A stretch of DNA of 64,000 bases from Lenzites betulinus. Lineage: Eukaryota > Basidiomycota > Agaricomycetes > Polyporales > Polyporaceae. The translations under genes and the position numbers were made by a program. Position 1 is the first letter of the stretch. Each line of letters starts with the position of its first letter. The DNA lies in contig JABYQU010000002.1 in NCBI GenBank assembly GCA_022264855.1, forward strand, positions 558,001 to 622,000. The letters are read 5' to 3'. The notes beneath the pieces are model-generated. The model saw only the letters and a list, made by a program, of their open reading frames with translations. It did not search any database and had not been told where the DNA came from. This document shows, piece by piece, positions 35,346 to 48,149 of the stretch.

Positions 35346-36612
35346 TCATGTCCCAGCTCCGTGGTGATTTGCGTCGCCCATCCCGACCCCTCCGTGCATC
35401 GACTCCATGGACGAGCCCGCGATCCCAGAAATCGGCCCGCCTCCGATAGGGCTCTCGAGATACAAGCGGATCAGGACGCTCTCGAGCGCAGCGACGGACG
35501 GGACCGGGAACTCGAACGTCCGCGCGTGGTCCCGAATACTCTGGAAGAGGATCCCCATCCTGTCCCACCGCTCCTGCGTGACGTCGACCGACGGTGCCTG
35601 CAGCGGCTGTGCCTGGGGAAGGGGTGCGAGCATCGAGATCGCCGCTTGGAACGTTTGCGGCGGAGGCGGCATTTCGTCAGGGGAGGACGGCACGTCCTGC
35701 ACCATGGACGTCGAAGCGGACGACGGGCCCGCGAGGGCGTTCTGGCTGTCGTCCATGAACGATGCCGACGACGGGCTCGCTGATGCGGGGGTGTTCGAGT
35801 CGCGGTCCTTGCGTGGCCGTCCACGGGGGCGGACGCTCGTGTTCCGGGCATCCATATCGGCCTGCGCCTTCCGCCCGCGCTTCGTGAACGGAAAGTTAGC
35901 GGGCCCGATTTCGTGCGAGTGCTCCGATACATCTGTGCTTCCGTTGAGTGTCCGGTACACATGCGTGCGGCAGCAGCGCCTCGACTCACAGCATGCACGG
36001 ACCTCCTCGGTGTCGTGATACGTCTTGTAGCTGATCGACGCCGGACAGCCCATACCGTCAAGCTACCTAAACAGCATCAGCGGACGCTCTCACCCGCCCA
36101 ACCCCCGCCGCCGGGCACGGCAACGGAGCGGCCCCGCGGCCCACGCGCGCACACCGGGCGCGCGGACGTACCTTTCTGCTCGGGACCTTGCGGACCCTGT
36201 CCGGGTACTTCTTCACGTACTTCTTGCGCCCGCCGCGCGAGTGGCGGCCGCAGACGAGCTTGATGTGCTCGCGGAAGCGCGGCGGGACGGCCTTGGACGC
36301 GTGCGTGTCGCCCTTGACGAACTCGACCATCTTCTCCTCCTCCTCGCGCACGCGCCACGCCTCGAACGCGTCCAGGTTCGCGAACACGAGCGTGTAGCGC
36401 TCGTCTGCCTCGCCCGAGCCGTATAGCCCCTTCTGCGAGCTCCCCGTGTACGCCGTCGAGGCGGACGTGGGCTGCACGCTGCCGTTTGCGTGGCTGGGGT
36501 CCGCCGCGATCTGCCCGAACGTGGGTGCGGAGAGCGACGAGGCGCCGTTGAGGCCGCTAAAGGTCGGTTGTTGGCCCCCAGGAGGGTGTACCCGGAAGGC
36601 CTGGAAGCTCAT
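35346..36612 (-). CDS. FLYWCH/GCM-like zinc-binding transcription factor
   Basis: Probable DNA-binding protein. Exons 36612-36172, 36062-35990 and 35932-35346 give 366 aa. The central domain (about 85-190) has basic RHSRGGRKKYVKKYPDRVRK, one Cys in KLVCGRH, a second in GMGCPASISYKT, EEVRAC, and a closing H-x-H in EHSHEIG. This Cys...Cys...His-x-His order fits the WRKY/GCM/FLYWCH superfamily, expanded in basidiomycetes. A basic PRGRPRKDRD patch, an AT-hook-like GRPRK, follows, then a Pro/Ser-rich tail with a helical LFQSIRDHARTFEFP segment. The second intron (35989-35933, 57 nt) is in frame and stop-free. Its removal brings ACYVSEHSHEIG together, collinear with relatives. Target genes are unknown. 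Confidence 0.75.
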
Positions 36613-36992
36613 TGTGCAGTGTGGAGGGTCGCGGGGACGGAGTGGTAGCAGAGGGTGCGAGTGTGAGGGTTGGAGGAGCACAAGCCAGCTCGCGCTTCGC
36701 CGCACCGGATCCGTCGAACCGACATTGGCGCATTTAGACGCCCAACCGGCATCCTTCTCCCGTTCCTGTATGCATAGATATCTGCATATGCAGAGTGCAT
36801 TCATCATGCCTCACGAAGCCGAACAGAAGGATATCGGGTGTTTCAGAAAGCTCGGAAAGCGGGATGCGATTACGGCTGATGGCCAGCGTAGCTAGTGATG
36901 TCCAGGGGCGATGCGTACATAGCGATGCGGGGGGGAAGGTCCAACTATCTGTAGTGTGTGTATATGTACGAGGATGTGATATGGCGGTCCGA
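36613..36992. other. Intergenic region between two minus-strand genes
   Basis: 380 bp holding the promoter of the FLYWCH/GCM-like gene and the 3' end of the PLC-like gene. No additional gene is seen. Confidence 0.4.
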
Positions 36993-38566
36993 TCATAGCA
37001 CGCTGAGCGCGCCTGCTACGAGGCCCGCTACAACAGCGCACGATGCAGCAAAGTGGGCGGGTGCGAGACGCAGGCCAAGGGCGCCGTTGCTCCCCGAGGT
37101 ACTGCTCCCGCTCGCCGCCGTGCTGCTGGTGCTCGATACCGGGGCCGGAACGGGCGTCGCGGGGCTGTAGGTCACGCCGTTCGCATCGGCCGCGACCTGG
37201 AACACGGAGCCATTCCCGTACTCGTAGAACTGGTGAGAACCGGAACTTTATTAGCTTACTGCACCCGGAATGCGATAGAAGCAGAACGCACGTCGACGAG
37301 CATGAAGTTCGGGTTCACGCCGTGCTGCGCGGCGCAGGTCTGGACCTGCTGGCCCAGGGAGCCGACGCCGCTGACCGCGTTCGTCGTGTCCGCGTCGGCT
37401 GAGTCCGGGGCGGGGAAGCCTGCGATGAGTTTATCCAAGAAGTGGTTGATGAGGTACATCTGTGTGGCCGAGTCTCCGTGTGTCCGGTTCACATTGCAGT
37501 CGAAGGTCGTGTCCGTGACGTCAAACGCGGTCTCCCAAACGTTCGTGAACTCTTCCCCGAGGGTCAGCTTGGAAGTCTCACACACATATCCGGGTGCCGC
37601 ACGTACCGTCAATGATGTAAGGCACGGCGGTGAAGTCTGCCTCAGCGTCCATAAAGGTGATGAGACGCTTGCCCGAGTCAATGAGCGATCCGAGTGTAGG
37701 CCAGCTGCTCGCGGTGAGGTTCGCCGAGTCGGGCGCGTACGAGAGCGTGTCCACTCCGGCGGCCTTGAACACGGTGTCGTACTCCGAGGGGGCAAAATCA
37801 TCGGAGTTCACGATCAGGAGCGAAACGACTAGTGTCCGGGCGATATCGTCAGCTGAACCGCTAGCGGGCCGAGCACCCTGTTTCAGACTGACCATCGTTC
37901 GGGTTCGCGTCCATCCACGTTTTCACTGCATACCGGGGTCAGGCCGTTAGCTTCTAACGAGAGGATCGAGGCGGTACTGACGGGTGGTCAGGTAGTCCTG
38001 CAGGGAGCCGCCGTCGTACAGACCCTGTGAACGATTTAATTATGAGCGGCGGCACCGCAGTGCATGAGAACGCCTTACGCACGCAGCTCGTGTGGCAGAG
38101 ATGAATGACGCCGCTCTTGTTGTGCGCCTGGGACTGCAGCATCCGGACACCATCGTTCAGCTGCTGCGTGACTGCGTGGGGTGAGCGCGCCGTCTGCATA
38201 TCACATCGAACGGGCACGTACTGTTGTAGTCCTGATTCACGGCCACTGCGTGCGCGTCAGGCTCAAAGCTAGCATATACCCGCAACGCAGGCCTTAGCAC
38301 GTACCACTGTTCGTTCCGACCGCGTAGGAGTCATGGGTGCCGACGAACGTGACATTGCCAAAGCTCCGGTCGCAGAGCTAAAGTCCCCCCGGTGAGCGTC
38401 TCGGTCCGCAGCGGCCACGCCGATCTTCGCATGTGCAGCGACGTACCTCGGCGTGCCCGTTGCATGTAGTCGCCCTCCGCACGGTGGACAGTGCGGCGGC
38501 TCCAGAGAATAACGAAGCGAGCAAGGAGAGCACGACCGGCGTTGCGAGGTTCGTTGCAAGCTTCAT
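36993..38566 (-). CDS. Secreted, GPI-anchored PLC-like phosphodiesterase
   Basis: TIM-barrel protein of the PI-PLC X-like superfamily, found on fungal surfaces. Nine exons (38566-38447, 38377-38305, 38245-38222, 38171-38083, 38024-37982, 37925-37893, 37828-37607, 37551-37292, 37229-36993) give 366 aa. It has a signal peptide (about 1-25, LATPVVLSLLASLFSGAAA). Catalytic-type histidines are His55 (FVGTHDSYAVG) and His99 (IHLCHTSC). The C-terminus is Ser/Thr/Pro-rich and ends in a hydrophobic GPI-attachment signal (about 340-366). Metal-ligand residues of eukaryotic PLCs are not obvious, which suits the bacterial-like, metal-independent branch. The substrate is unknown. Exons 3, 5 and 6 are only 24, 43 and 33 nt, each required by the frame. 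Confidence 0.85.
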
Positions 38567-41500
38567 GTTGGCGGACGCAGATGAAGTGGCGAGAATAAGG
38601 GTTCCTGAGCCTCAAGCAGCCGGTAGGCGGGTTATAAGGAGTGGTGTAGACGTTCCAGACAAGCGTGACCGCAGAAAAGAGCGAGCGTGAGTGGATAGAC
38701 GGAGACAGAGACGAGGAAGAGAGACAATTGGTGCAAGATGGAGACAAAGGCCAAGAACGGTGAGCGACCAATAGTCGGACTACATTCTGCCGAATCGCGA
38801 TCGGGCGTCCGCAGTACTTGGGGGCTGGCTGCACTGCCGGGGCGGCGGTGATATAGCCACGTGCGAGCACACCAGCAACTCAATATAGCAGGAGTTATAG
38901 ATGGCAGCAGCTGTGTTTGACGGCGGGCAGCCGCCCGCTGATTCGTGCGTCCTTCGCCTTTGGGTGAAAGACGAAGCAGATGGACTGAGAGCGGGATGAG
39001 CTGCTGATGAAGCATCGGAAAGTGAGGCCTCGAGGCCGAGGGCATTCAACGAGGACGCCCGGCGGGTCGGCAATCCGTCCACTGCAACGCCTTCATGGCG
39101 GCTTCATGGAAGGAGCAGCACCTATATTTGGCGGCGCACCCGCAGCAGCCGCGGACGGCGCGCACGCGCACTACTTATAGCTCATACCCAGCAGCTGCAT
39201 TCCTGCAAACGGCTAGCGCCACTACGCGCCCCCCGCGCAAATCAGTGCTCTTCTTCGCCCGGCCTCACGTCCGGGTCGGATGCACCGAAGCTGGGCGTAT
39301 TCTGCATTCAGATCCCAGACGCGAAGGGTCGGACGCGGTTCGGGCCATGGACGCCCTTCCCACATCTATGCCGCTTCCGACTCTTCATACGCCGCCTGCC
39401 GTGAGTGCACGCTATCCTATGTATGGCAAAGGCCCTCCCAGAACAAAGTACCGCGCCCTATGTCCATCGCGCACATCATTCGAACGTACGGTGTATCGCG
39501 TAGCACACCCTTGATGTCGCACTCGACGCCGGGCGCATGGTATGAATAGGTTTAGCTAACGCAACAACGAGCTGTCAGCTCAACCCTCACGTGCAGATCG
39601 CGACCGAGAAGGTAGAACCCGCCCACCGCTAACTAGCACTCCTGACACAGTGACAGCCCCCCAGAAGTGTGCCACCCACCCTAGCGCCGACGCACGATCA
39701 CAAAGACTCAGAACGAGGGTGACAAGCCGTGTGCAGGCCGCCGTGTTCGGAATACGTACAAAACAGCGCGCCTGACCCAGCGTCCCGCGCGTAGCCATAG
39801 AACAATGCCACCCGCGTAGTACGCGGGAGCCAGGGAGGCGGCGCGGCCGTTAAGTGCTGCTGCTGGACCCTGGCTGCGTTTCTCGTGAGAGATCTCTTGA
39901 ATGCGAAGAGCCGAGTGCAGCGTGCCTGATCGGTTTCCAAGGACGTTTGTGGACTTTCGACCGCGGCCGCAGACCACCTCTCGTCTGGCAGCGAACGCCA
40001 GCAGCTTTGCCACGGCGGCACGTCGATACCCGTGAGTAATTACGGCCGGGCGGCGTGGGCAGGCGCGAATCCGGAGCGGGCGCTAAGACGGAGGGAAAGG
40101 GCCGGACGGAGTGCAGTGTTACATGCACACACTCCGGCACTACGAACGACAACGTGCAGCGGCGACCCGTGAGCACACCACATTGTACGATGAACATTCT
40201 CGGGAATTCCAAGTGCTTACTGGCAAGTGCTCGGTCCGCGTCTGTCCGCGTGCAGCGCGCGCATGGCTCATCCCGATGACGCGCACGGGATCCGCTGGGC
40301 ATCGAGGCTCGGTCAATGTGGATGGTGTGGAGTCAGCGCATCCCAGGGCCCGCGGTCTAGACGAGTCCGCCGAGGGCACAAGTAGGCACAGACGCTCCTA
40401 TAGATATACGACTGCGGCCCAATCGGACTGCGGAGGAGTGATAGCGCTCGGGCACGGGCGCGGGCCAAGGAGACTGCAACAAACCTAGTTCATTCGCCAC
40501 ACTTTTCGCCGTTAGGGATTGGAAGCTGCGTGGACGGCGAGGCCCGAGGATCCAGATAATCAGTGCTCTGGAACACCCAAGGGGGACGACAGCTGCAGTG
40601 CTTAACCGCAACGAGAGTCTGGAACGGATATCCGGAGCCGGGACCGGTGCAGCACATGGTCGGCTGTGTGGATGCGGTCTCGAGACTGAGTTGGGGCGGG
40701 GGTCGGCGGAGCGAAGATGGTGTTGTGAGCGTACACGAGGCGGCAGGTGCGCGCATCAGGTACGAAACGAGAGAAATTGATGATGATGGGCATGGATGGT
40801 CAACGGAGTGGAGATGGAGTGCGAGACGTTGTGGAGCGTCTGAAAGAGACGCGCGTCTGCACATGCACCGTGGAAGAGACCGGACGGCGCTGATTGGCTG
40901 AGGGGGCGGTGGAGAAGACCGGGTCCAGCCCTGGGAGCCAAATTTCGTCGGTCGAACGGTCGGAGATGCGAATGTGGAAGTCGGCCGGCGGGTCGGGGGG
41001 GCTGTGAAGAGAGAAAGATATGGCGAGGGCGCTGGTTGCGTGTCGGAGATGCAGCGAGGCGCGTGGCTGGGGTGGCCAGGCCGGGAAGCAGGAACCAAGA
41101 CGGCTTCAAAGGTTGAGAACGCCGCCGCGGCGGAGGGCGGTGAAGGGTAGGTCGCCGGGGAAAGAGCATGGTGATGGTTGCACGCTGCCGTGAAATTTTG
41201 GGTGGCACATTATTGAGACGCAGCCAACACGGAGGCAGACACAGACTGGAGGCTCGCGATGCAGAACAGGGACGGAGGCAGACCAGGAGAAGGGCGAAAG
41301 GCACGTGCGCCGTCTCGCGCCCCCGACGACACGAGATTCTGTGACGCGCTGTGACTGGCACACACGAGTTTTGCAGACGCGTCGGATGACTTCACACGGA
41401 CAACCTCCCACCGCCCCCTTATCGATCGTAACCACCTCGCAATCCTGGCCTATCAGGTTTATCCGCCCCGCCGTACCTTCCGGCACCATGCGGCACACGC

Positions 41501-41808
41501 CCGGCCCCACTGCCATCTTGGGGCGGAGAAACAGCTTTCGACGGCCGCTTGCGTTTATTCGTCCGTCACCGGCGAAAAGGCACGGTTGTCACCGGCCAGA
41601 AGGGGCAGAATTATGTCATGCTGTCTGGAGTGACAACTGAATTGAGAATTGCTTGAGCTCGCTCGGCGTCTCCCGTCCGGACTCATATAAACCAATCCTC
41701 CGCCCGACGTTCTCCTTTTCTACAAGCCCTGCTAGCAACCGCCCTTTCCGTCTCCTACACCCCACCCCACCTCCCTCTCGTCTACATCCTAATCTCTCGC
41801 ACCCCACC
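38567..41808. other. Long stretch without a supported gene
   Basis: About 3.2 kb. Frames of 60-200 codons occur on both strands but overlap, are rich in Arg, Ser and Pro, and match no family. A TATA-like CATATAAACC at 41684-41693 sits about 120 bp upstream of the small gene model that follows. Confidence 0.4.
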
Positions 41809-42370
41809 ATGCCCGGTCTCGTCGCAGACGCCACTCGCATCTGGGAGCTCAACCTCTACTGGCCCCTCCACGCGCAATGCGGGGTATGGGACCCCAAGGG
41901 CAAAGGTGTAGACGTCTGGGAGTGCATCCGTCCTCGTAAGTCCCCTCCTCGCTCACCGTCTGCTGCCAAGACTCACCTACTCTTTGTCCTGTCAGACCAG
42001 TCCACTCCCGGTACTCAGGTGTGTCCGGCCGGCGTATCCTTGTCGCGCGCAATGCTCATCCCACCCCCCTCCTTTAGCCACCAAATAACCTTTACTGGCG
42101 ATACGTTGCCCGCAGATGATCACCCGCGACGCACCCACGCGCTCGCCCCTGCTCCGGCCCTCGCATTTCCCCCCGCGAAACGCGACGCCGTCATCCCCCA
42201 CCCCCACCCATCACATAAGCCACCGCGTATGCCATCCTCGTTCTGCGACGCGAAGAACACCCTTCTTCTCCGCACCGGACGCACTCCGCTCTTCCCTGCG
42301 AGCGCCAGTCGGCACTGCTCGCATCCCGATGACACCCCCTCCCGCGGGCCCTCCGCGCGCGCAACCTTAG
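41809..42370 (+). CDS. Small hypothetical protein (weak model)
   Basis: Three exons (41809-41935, 41996-42018, 42116-42370) join in frame to 134 aa. Support comes from a TATA-like box near 41685, a pyrimidine-rich leader, CCACCATGCC around the ATG, a good donor GTAAGT with a GTCAG acceptor, and an N-terminus that looks like a real protein (IWELNLYWPLHAQCGVWDPK, VDVWECIRP). The C-terminal part is Pro/Arg/Ser-rich without structure, so exon 3 may be wrong. I recognise no family. No neighbour suggests a role. Confidence 0.4.
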
Positions 42371-44391
42371 CGCCTACCCCGCCCGCGTCGGATCCTTAGC
42401 ATGCTGCGGGACGCGTCTTCGCTTCCTGTCCTCGACGGATGCGGACGCGCTGGACCGGGCGGGCGGGGGACTAGTCGGTGCTGTGCACCGCGCAACGGGG
42501 TTTCTTCTCATCACGACACGATCATCATCCGCACCTCTCTCTCTACCCTAATCGCCCGCCGCCGTATGTTTTGTACTCTTGGTCCCATCTCTCTCATCTG
42601 CTGGGCGCGCCCCCGACTCGACACTATCTTCCTCCGGGGCTGTAATCATCTGTTCGCACTCTTCCGTACTCCGTCCGCCCGTCCGCATCCATTATTCCCG
42701 TGTTCGCAGCTCGCCCGGCGCGCGCAGCGTGGCTGCGCCGCGCTGTCGCGTCCTCGTTCGCCGCCCCCCTATTCGTATTCCCGCGCATGGTCCGCCGTCC
42801 CCCGTATATATGCCTATTGACTCTCGCGTCTACTCTCCGTTGTACACTCGCTCTCGCACCTTACCCATCATCCTCATCCGTAGTATCATAGAGTACGCAC
42901 ACACTGTTGGTCCCTACCGCGCTATTGTACCCGTCTAATGCAGCACCCGTGGACGTTCACGCCGCTTCCTCCCCGCGCGCTCGACGCGTGCTATCAGCTC
43001 ACCGCACAGTGCTAGTCAGGGGGACACGGGGACGAGGTCATGGGAGGGCGCAGGGGCTATCGCGGGCTGTCCCCGGTGCAGCGGTGACGTCAGGGCTCGA
43101 GAACGCGAAGCGGGGCGACGACGTACGCGAAGCGAGAAGCACGACGCATGGGAACGCCGGCGAAGACGGCGGAATGGGGCAGGCGCGGCCCCGCACCGCG
43201 GACGGCGCCTCGGGCTTAGCGCGCCGCTCGCGTAGCTCCAGTATCTGCCGGCATCATCGACATCGACATCGACGACATCATCGCTCGTCGACGAGTCGTG
43301 TTCCTGCAGAGTTCCTGCCAGTGCGCTGCTGCGACCCCGCCGCGCCCTGCGCGCGCGCGCGCCCATCAGGAGATACAGACTACAATCGTACAGTCTATAG
43401 CCGCGTGCGACATCTCGGTTCTGCAACCTCCACGGCAGGCTCAACTCGTAAATGCACTGATAATGACGCTAGCACAGGCTAGCACCTACTGCGGCGAGCT
43501 CCTGTTGCAGTTGGGAACCGCACCGGTCCTGCAGGCAGCGCGCTGAATTGCAATTGCACCACTGGCACTGGCACTAGCACCAAATGCCGAGCCAAGCTCT
43601 AGCCAAGGCATTCCCCCGCGCCGCGCTGCGGGGCACAGGACCGCGACCGCGCCCCCTTCCGGACTCCGGAGTGCCATACATACACATATGATGTACACTC
43701 ACAGTACTTGCATCTCGCGCGTCAAACCAGCTCGGGGCCCTCTCCCCCGGTGCGCTCTCACTCGCCCCCTCGCCCGTTTCAGCTTCCCAGAGCCCGTACG
43801 TTCATGTTCATGTGCACACACACGTCGCGGGTCCCAGGCCTCCGGTCGCGCGCCGCGTCTTCGCGAACGCGGACGCGCTTCGCGCCTTCCCCTTCGCCAG
43901 GCTCCCCTTCGCGCGCGGCATGCAACTTGAGGCTGCCCGGTGCCAGTACACCCCCGACGTTCCCCCTCCGCGCGCGGCCGCCTGACCCGCGGGGCCCACC
44001 AGCGCGTTCGCACCCCGTATGTCCAGCGTCGAGCGTGCACACTCGCGCTCTGGCGAAGCCCAGAACGCGCCCCGTGACGAGCGTTATCGCAGCCCGCGCC
44101 TTCGCCGCTTCGCGCTGCTCCCCCGCACTTCGCTGCATGGGATGCCCGGCCGTTCGAATCTCAGGAGCACGCTCGCGCAGGAAGAGGCACACATGCGGTT
44201 CGTTACATTGCGCGTGAGAGACGTGCGTGAAAGACGTAAAGATGCAATTGGGATGATCGGCGGCGGCGGCGCCAGCGGGGTGAGAGTACAACAAGGTGCG
44301 GACGAGAGGATGCTAACAGAAGACAACGGGCACTGATAACACAGGGGGACACATTGACACATCGATAAACTTCTGCATTTGGACCTCCCCT
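42371..44391. other. GC-rich stretch without a supported gene
   Basis: About 2 kb downstream of the eEF2 stop. Overlapping Arg/Ala/Pro-rich frames on both strands show no motif. A GTTCGAATC match near 44153 resembles a tRNA B box but lacks an A box. Confidence 0.4.
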
Positions 44392-47300
44392 CTAGAGCTT
44401 GTCGTAGTACGTGTCGAGCGCCGGGATGTCGGGCTAGAGAGCTGACGTCAGGGGACGGGCCATCGATGTCATCCATTCCCATGCGACGCACCTTGAGACC
44501 CTTGCGGATACGGATGCTCTTGACCAGCTCCTGGAGCTTGCTGCCGGCGTCGAGAGGCGCTACATACATTATTGCGTCAGCCCCCCGTGTTTAGCGTAGT
44601 TCGAGAATGAGATATCACTTACAGCCGTTCATCAACTCCCAGTGGTCCATGACGCACTGGGGGAATGCCTGGCCGGCGGTGTGCTGGCGAAGCTCCCCGT
44701 TGAAGCCGAACGATTCCATGACAGGGAGGTAGGCCTTGACAGTGAACATCGGCGTGCCAGGGCGCTGTTCCTCACTGAAGACCTGTCCACGGCGCTTGTT
44801 GAGGCAGGAGTAGATACCACCGATCGCGTTCTCCGGGCACTGGATCTCGACTGCATAGACGTGACAGCGTCAGGCGTCTGGCCGATCTTCACAAGAACGC
44901 CGGAACTCACCGAGGTAGATGGGCTCCTGGAGACCGGGCTGGGCGAGCAAGCACGCAGCGTAGGTAACACGACGGCACGTGGGGATGATCTGACCTCCAC
45001 CACGATGAATGGCATCGGTGTGCAGCTGTATGAATATATAAGCATGGACAGTCTCTCTGCAGCGTATCATCGTTAAAGCTTACCGTGACATCGAGAACGT
45101 TGACGCGGACACCACGCATCCTCTCCTCAGCGCACACACCCTCCTTGGTCGCCCACTGGAACGCAGCGATACAAGAATCCTTGATCTCGTTGAGGTACTG
45201 CACACCCTTGGTGACATCGACGAGCAAGTTGGGGCCAGTGGTGTCGGGGCCGAAGCACCAGATCTTACGGGCGTCGGTGACATCCCAGCCGAAGTCGTCG
45301 GCGAGGGTGCGCGCGCGAATCTTGTAATCGTCGCGTGCGCTGACCTTGCCGCTCTCAATGGCGAGTGTTAGCTCCTCATCAAGAGGTGCCGCCTTGGCGT
45401 AGAGACGGTTGTGCTTGTTCTGTGACTTCGAAAGGGCGACGATCGAAGACTCGGCCTTGACGGTCTCACAGTAAGCGACGACAGGGTCGGAGATCTTGAG
45501 AGGGACACCAGCGTGGTCGTCTTGGAGATCCTTGAGTAGCAATGTTAGCCTCGCGCCACATGTTGTAGTGCTGTAAGGAACGAACCTTCAAGCAAATCTC
45601 CAAATGCAGCTCACCAGCACCGGCGACAATGTGCTCGCCAGTGTCGGCAATCCATGCCTGGACACAGGGGTCGGACTTCGAGAGACGCTTGAGGCCCTCG
45701 ACCAGCTTGGGAAGATCCGCGGCGTTCTTGACCTCAACGGCGACCTGGACGACGGGCGAGACGGAGAACTTCATGACCTTCATGTTGTGTGCGGTCTCGG
45801 ACGTGGTGAGGGTACCGCTCTTGAGCAAGAACTGGTCAATACCGACAAGACCAATGATGTTGCCGGCCGGGCAATCCTCAATGGGCTCGACGGTACGACC
45901 CATCATGAGCACCGTACGCTGAACGGACTTGATGAAGAGGTCGTCCTTCTTGCCGGGGACGTAGTTGGGGCCCTGGATGCGGATCTTGGGGCCGGCACGG
46001 ATGGTACCGGAGAAGATACGACCGAACGCGTAGAAGCGACCCTTGTCGGAGGTCGGCACCATCTTAGAGATGTAGCAGACGAGGGGACCATTGGGGTCGC
46101 AGTCGCGGATACCGATGGCGGACTCGTCGTCCATGGGACCCTCGTAGAGAGTCTCAACACGGTAGCGCTGGGCGGTCGCGGGGGAAGGGAGATTGATGAC
46201 TATCATCTCCAGCATAGAATCTCCGGCGGGAAGGAACTTCCTCATGACGACCTTCAGCAGCGCCTTGCCCTCAAGCTCGCGGTCCTCTGAGTCGAGCTTG
46301 ATGTCAAGCTTCTGGCACATCGACGTCACGGCATCCTTCTTGAAGTTCATGACCGCGTCGAAGATACGGAAGATGGGGTCGAGGACAAACATGTTGAACG
46401 CGCGCTCAAGGGGCTTGCCGTCAGCATCCGTGCTCTTAGTCGTCCACTTCTTGGTGGCAGGGTTGAAGAAGTTGTCGCCCCAGAGCTTCAACATCATCTT
46501 CTCCTTGTCCACACCGAACTTCTTCGAGTAGCGGGCAGCGAACTGACGAAGCGTGAAACCCCATCCGTGGAGACCGGAACCGAAGGCAACCGTACCCTGC
46601 TCGGGGTAAACCTGGACGTCGCCGAGAACAGGATCGCGGTACGTCGCGATGACGACGTTTACGGACTCGATGGTACGCGAGAACGATTGGAAGAGGTCCT
46701 CCTTCGAGACCTGGAGCTCAAGAAGAGCACGGTCAACCTTGTTGATGACGACGACGGGCTTGATACGCTCGGTAAGCGCCTGACGGAGCACGGTCTCGGT
46801 CTGTACGCAAACACCCTCCACACAGTCGACGACGACGAGAGCACCGTCTGTGACACGGAGAGCAGCCGTGACCTCGGAGGAAAAGTCAACGTGTCCGGGG
46901 GAATCGATCAAGTTGATCAGGAACTCGGGGCCTAGGGGTAAGCGAAGATTTGTCAGATCCACAAGGCGGCGGCATTCGCCAAGATGAGTGCTAACCGTCG
47001 GTCTTCTGCTTAATCGCAGAAACATCGTCCTTGTCGACCTCGAAGTACATGGAGATGGCAGTGGATTTGATCGTGATACCGCGCTCCTTTTCGTCGTCTC
47101 GCGTGTCCGTAAACCGCATGTCGCCAGCTTTCGAACCTGCAATGATACCGGCCTTCGAGACGAGCGAATCCGTAAGGGTGGACTTTCCGTGGTCGACTGA
47201 GGATATGCGGACGAATTAGGGCCCAAGACACCTTCGCGAAAAGTAAAGCGGGCGCACCGTGGGCAATAACACTCATGTTACGGATGTTGGTCGGGCGGTC

Positions 47301-47466
47301 CATGAGAGCCCGAACCTGGTCTATGGCGCTGATGCGTCAATCATGGTTATATGCCGCGGTATGCGGATACTCACCGGTGGTGAAGTTACTGCCATCCATA
47401 ACGAAAAACGTGAGATCAGTACCGAGAGCGCATAATCTACGCGAAACGAAGCGACACTCACACCAT
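44392..47466 (-). CDS. EEF2: Translation elongation factor 2 (eEF2)
   Basis: GTPase that translocates tRNA and mRNA on the 80S ribosome. Ten exons (47466-47462, 47388-47375, 47320-47258, 47196-46996, 46931-45586, 45530-45084, 45025-44911, 44850-44623, 44559-44492, 44433-44392) give exactly 842 aa, the length of yeast EF2. G1 is AHVDHGKST (split by intron 3), G3 [11 protein letters not shown]4 NKVD. The diphthamide site is His699 in [12 protein letters not shown], at the same number as in yeast. The C-terminus LDTYYDKL is the conserved eEF2 end. The first coding exon is only 5 nt (ATGGT) and the second 14 nt; both are needed to produce [14 protein letters not shown]. It is divergent from the GNAT gene, with about 680 bp between starts. 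Confidence 0.97.
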
Positions 47467-48149
47467 GGCGATTAGATTTTACAGGAAAAATGAGACAAAG
47501 GCGAGGGGTGGTACCGCGCTGTTTGCGGTGAGGATGGGGAGGAGGTAGAGTCGAGCAAGCTCGCCGGGGGCTGCAGAACTCGAGGTAAGGAGGGTGCAAA
47601 CTTTTGCATCCCACCGTTTGTGCTTATCGATCGCTTCAGGGCCGGCCGCTATCTTCAAGGCACGTGCTTATGGGCTATCTCAGATCTAGAGTCATTCAAA
47701 TCGCGCGCTTCGTACATGTGGCGGGAAACACCTGCTGTTCTTCGCCCACGTTGGACGAATTGGCCTGACTCTCGTTCGCACTCTCGGCTGGTCCAGGACC
47801 GTGGCCTCGTCAGTCGTGGATCATCGCTGCTCTTGGGAATGTGGGCACGCAAAATATCTGCCTTGCTGGTGCATCTTGCTACTGTGTTTCCGGTCCTCAC
47901 AAGTCACCGCCAGTAGTCGGAACTCGCACTCGGATCCATGCTTTGGAGTCATCACGCGCACGATAGGCGTCACATCTAGTCATTTATCTGCATGGGCAGT
48001 GTCCCGAGAAACTCAAATACCTGCCCGGTACCGTCAACTATACTCACTCCGTTACTCTCACCTAGCTAGCACCCACCGAGAACGCTCACTCAAACGGCGG
48101 CTCCGCTCTTCATTTCTCGCGTACTTTCCAAGTGTCAGCCAGATCCGAT
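47467..48149. other. Divergent promoter region, eEF2 / GNAT-1
   Basis: 683 bp between divergent start codons. It must hold the strong eEF2 promoter. No gene is seen; the T/C-rich segment directly upstream of the eEF2 ATG on its own strand is consistent with a highly expressed gene. Confidence 0.4.

Noticed and set aside
44140..44170. tRNA gene candidate from GTTCGAATC
   Set aside because: No A box or acceptor stem could be found upstream, and no clover-leaf pairing is apparent.
42401..44336. Several 100-190-codon frames downstream of eEF2
   Set aside because: Opposed, overlapping, Arg/Pro/Ala-rich; explained by high GC content.
45604..46935. Long plus-strand frames opposite eEF2
   Set aside because: Antisense shadows of a codon-biased, highly conserved gene.
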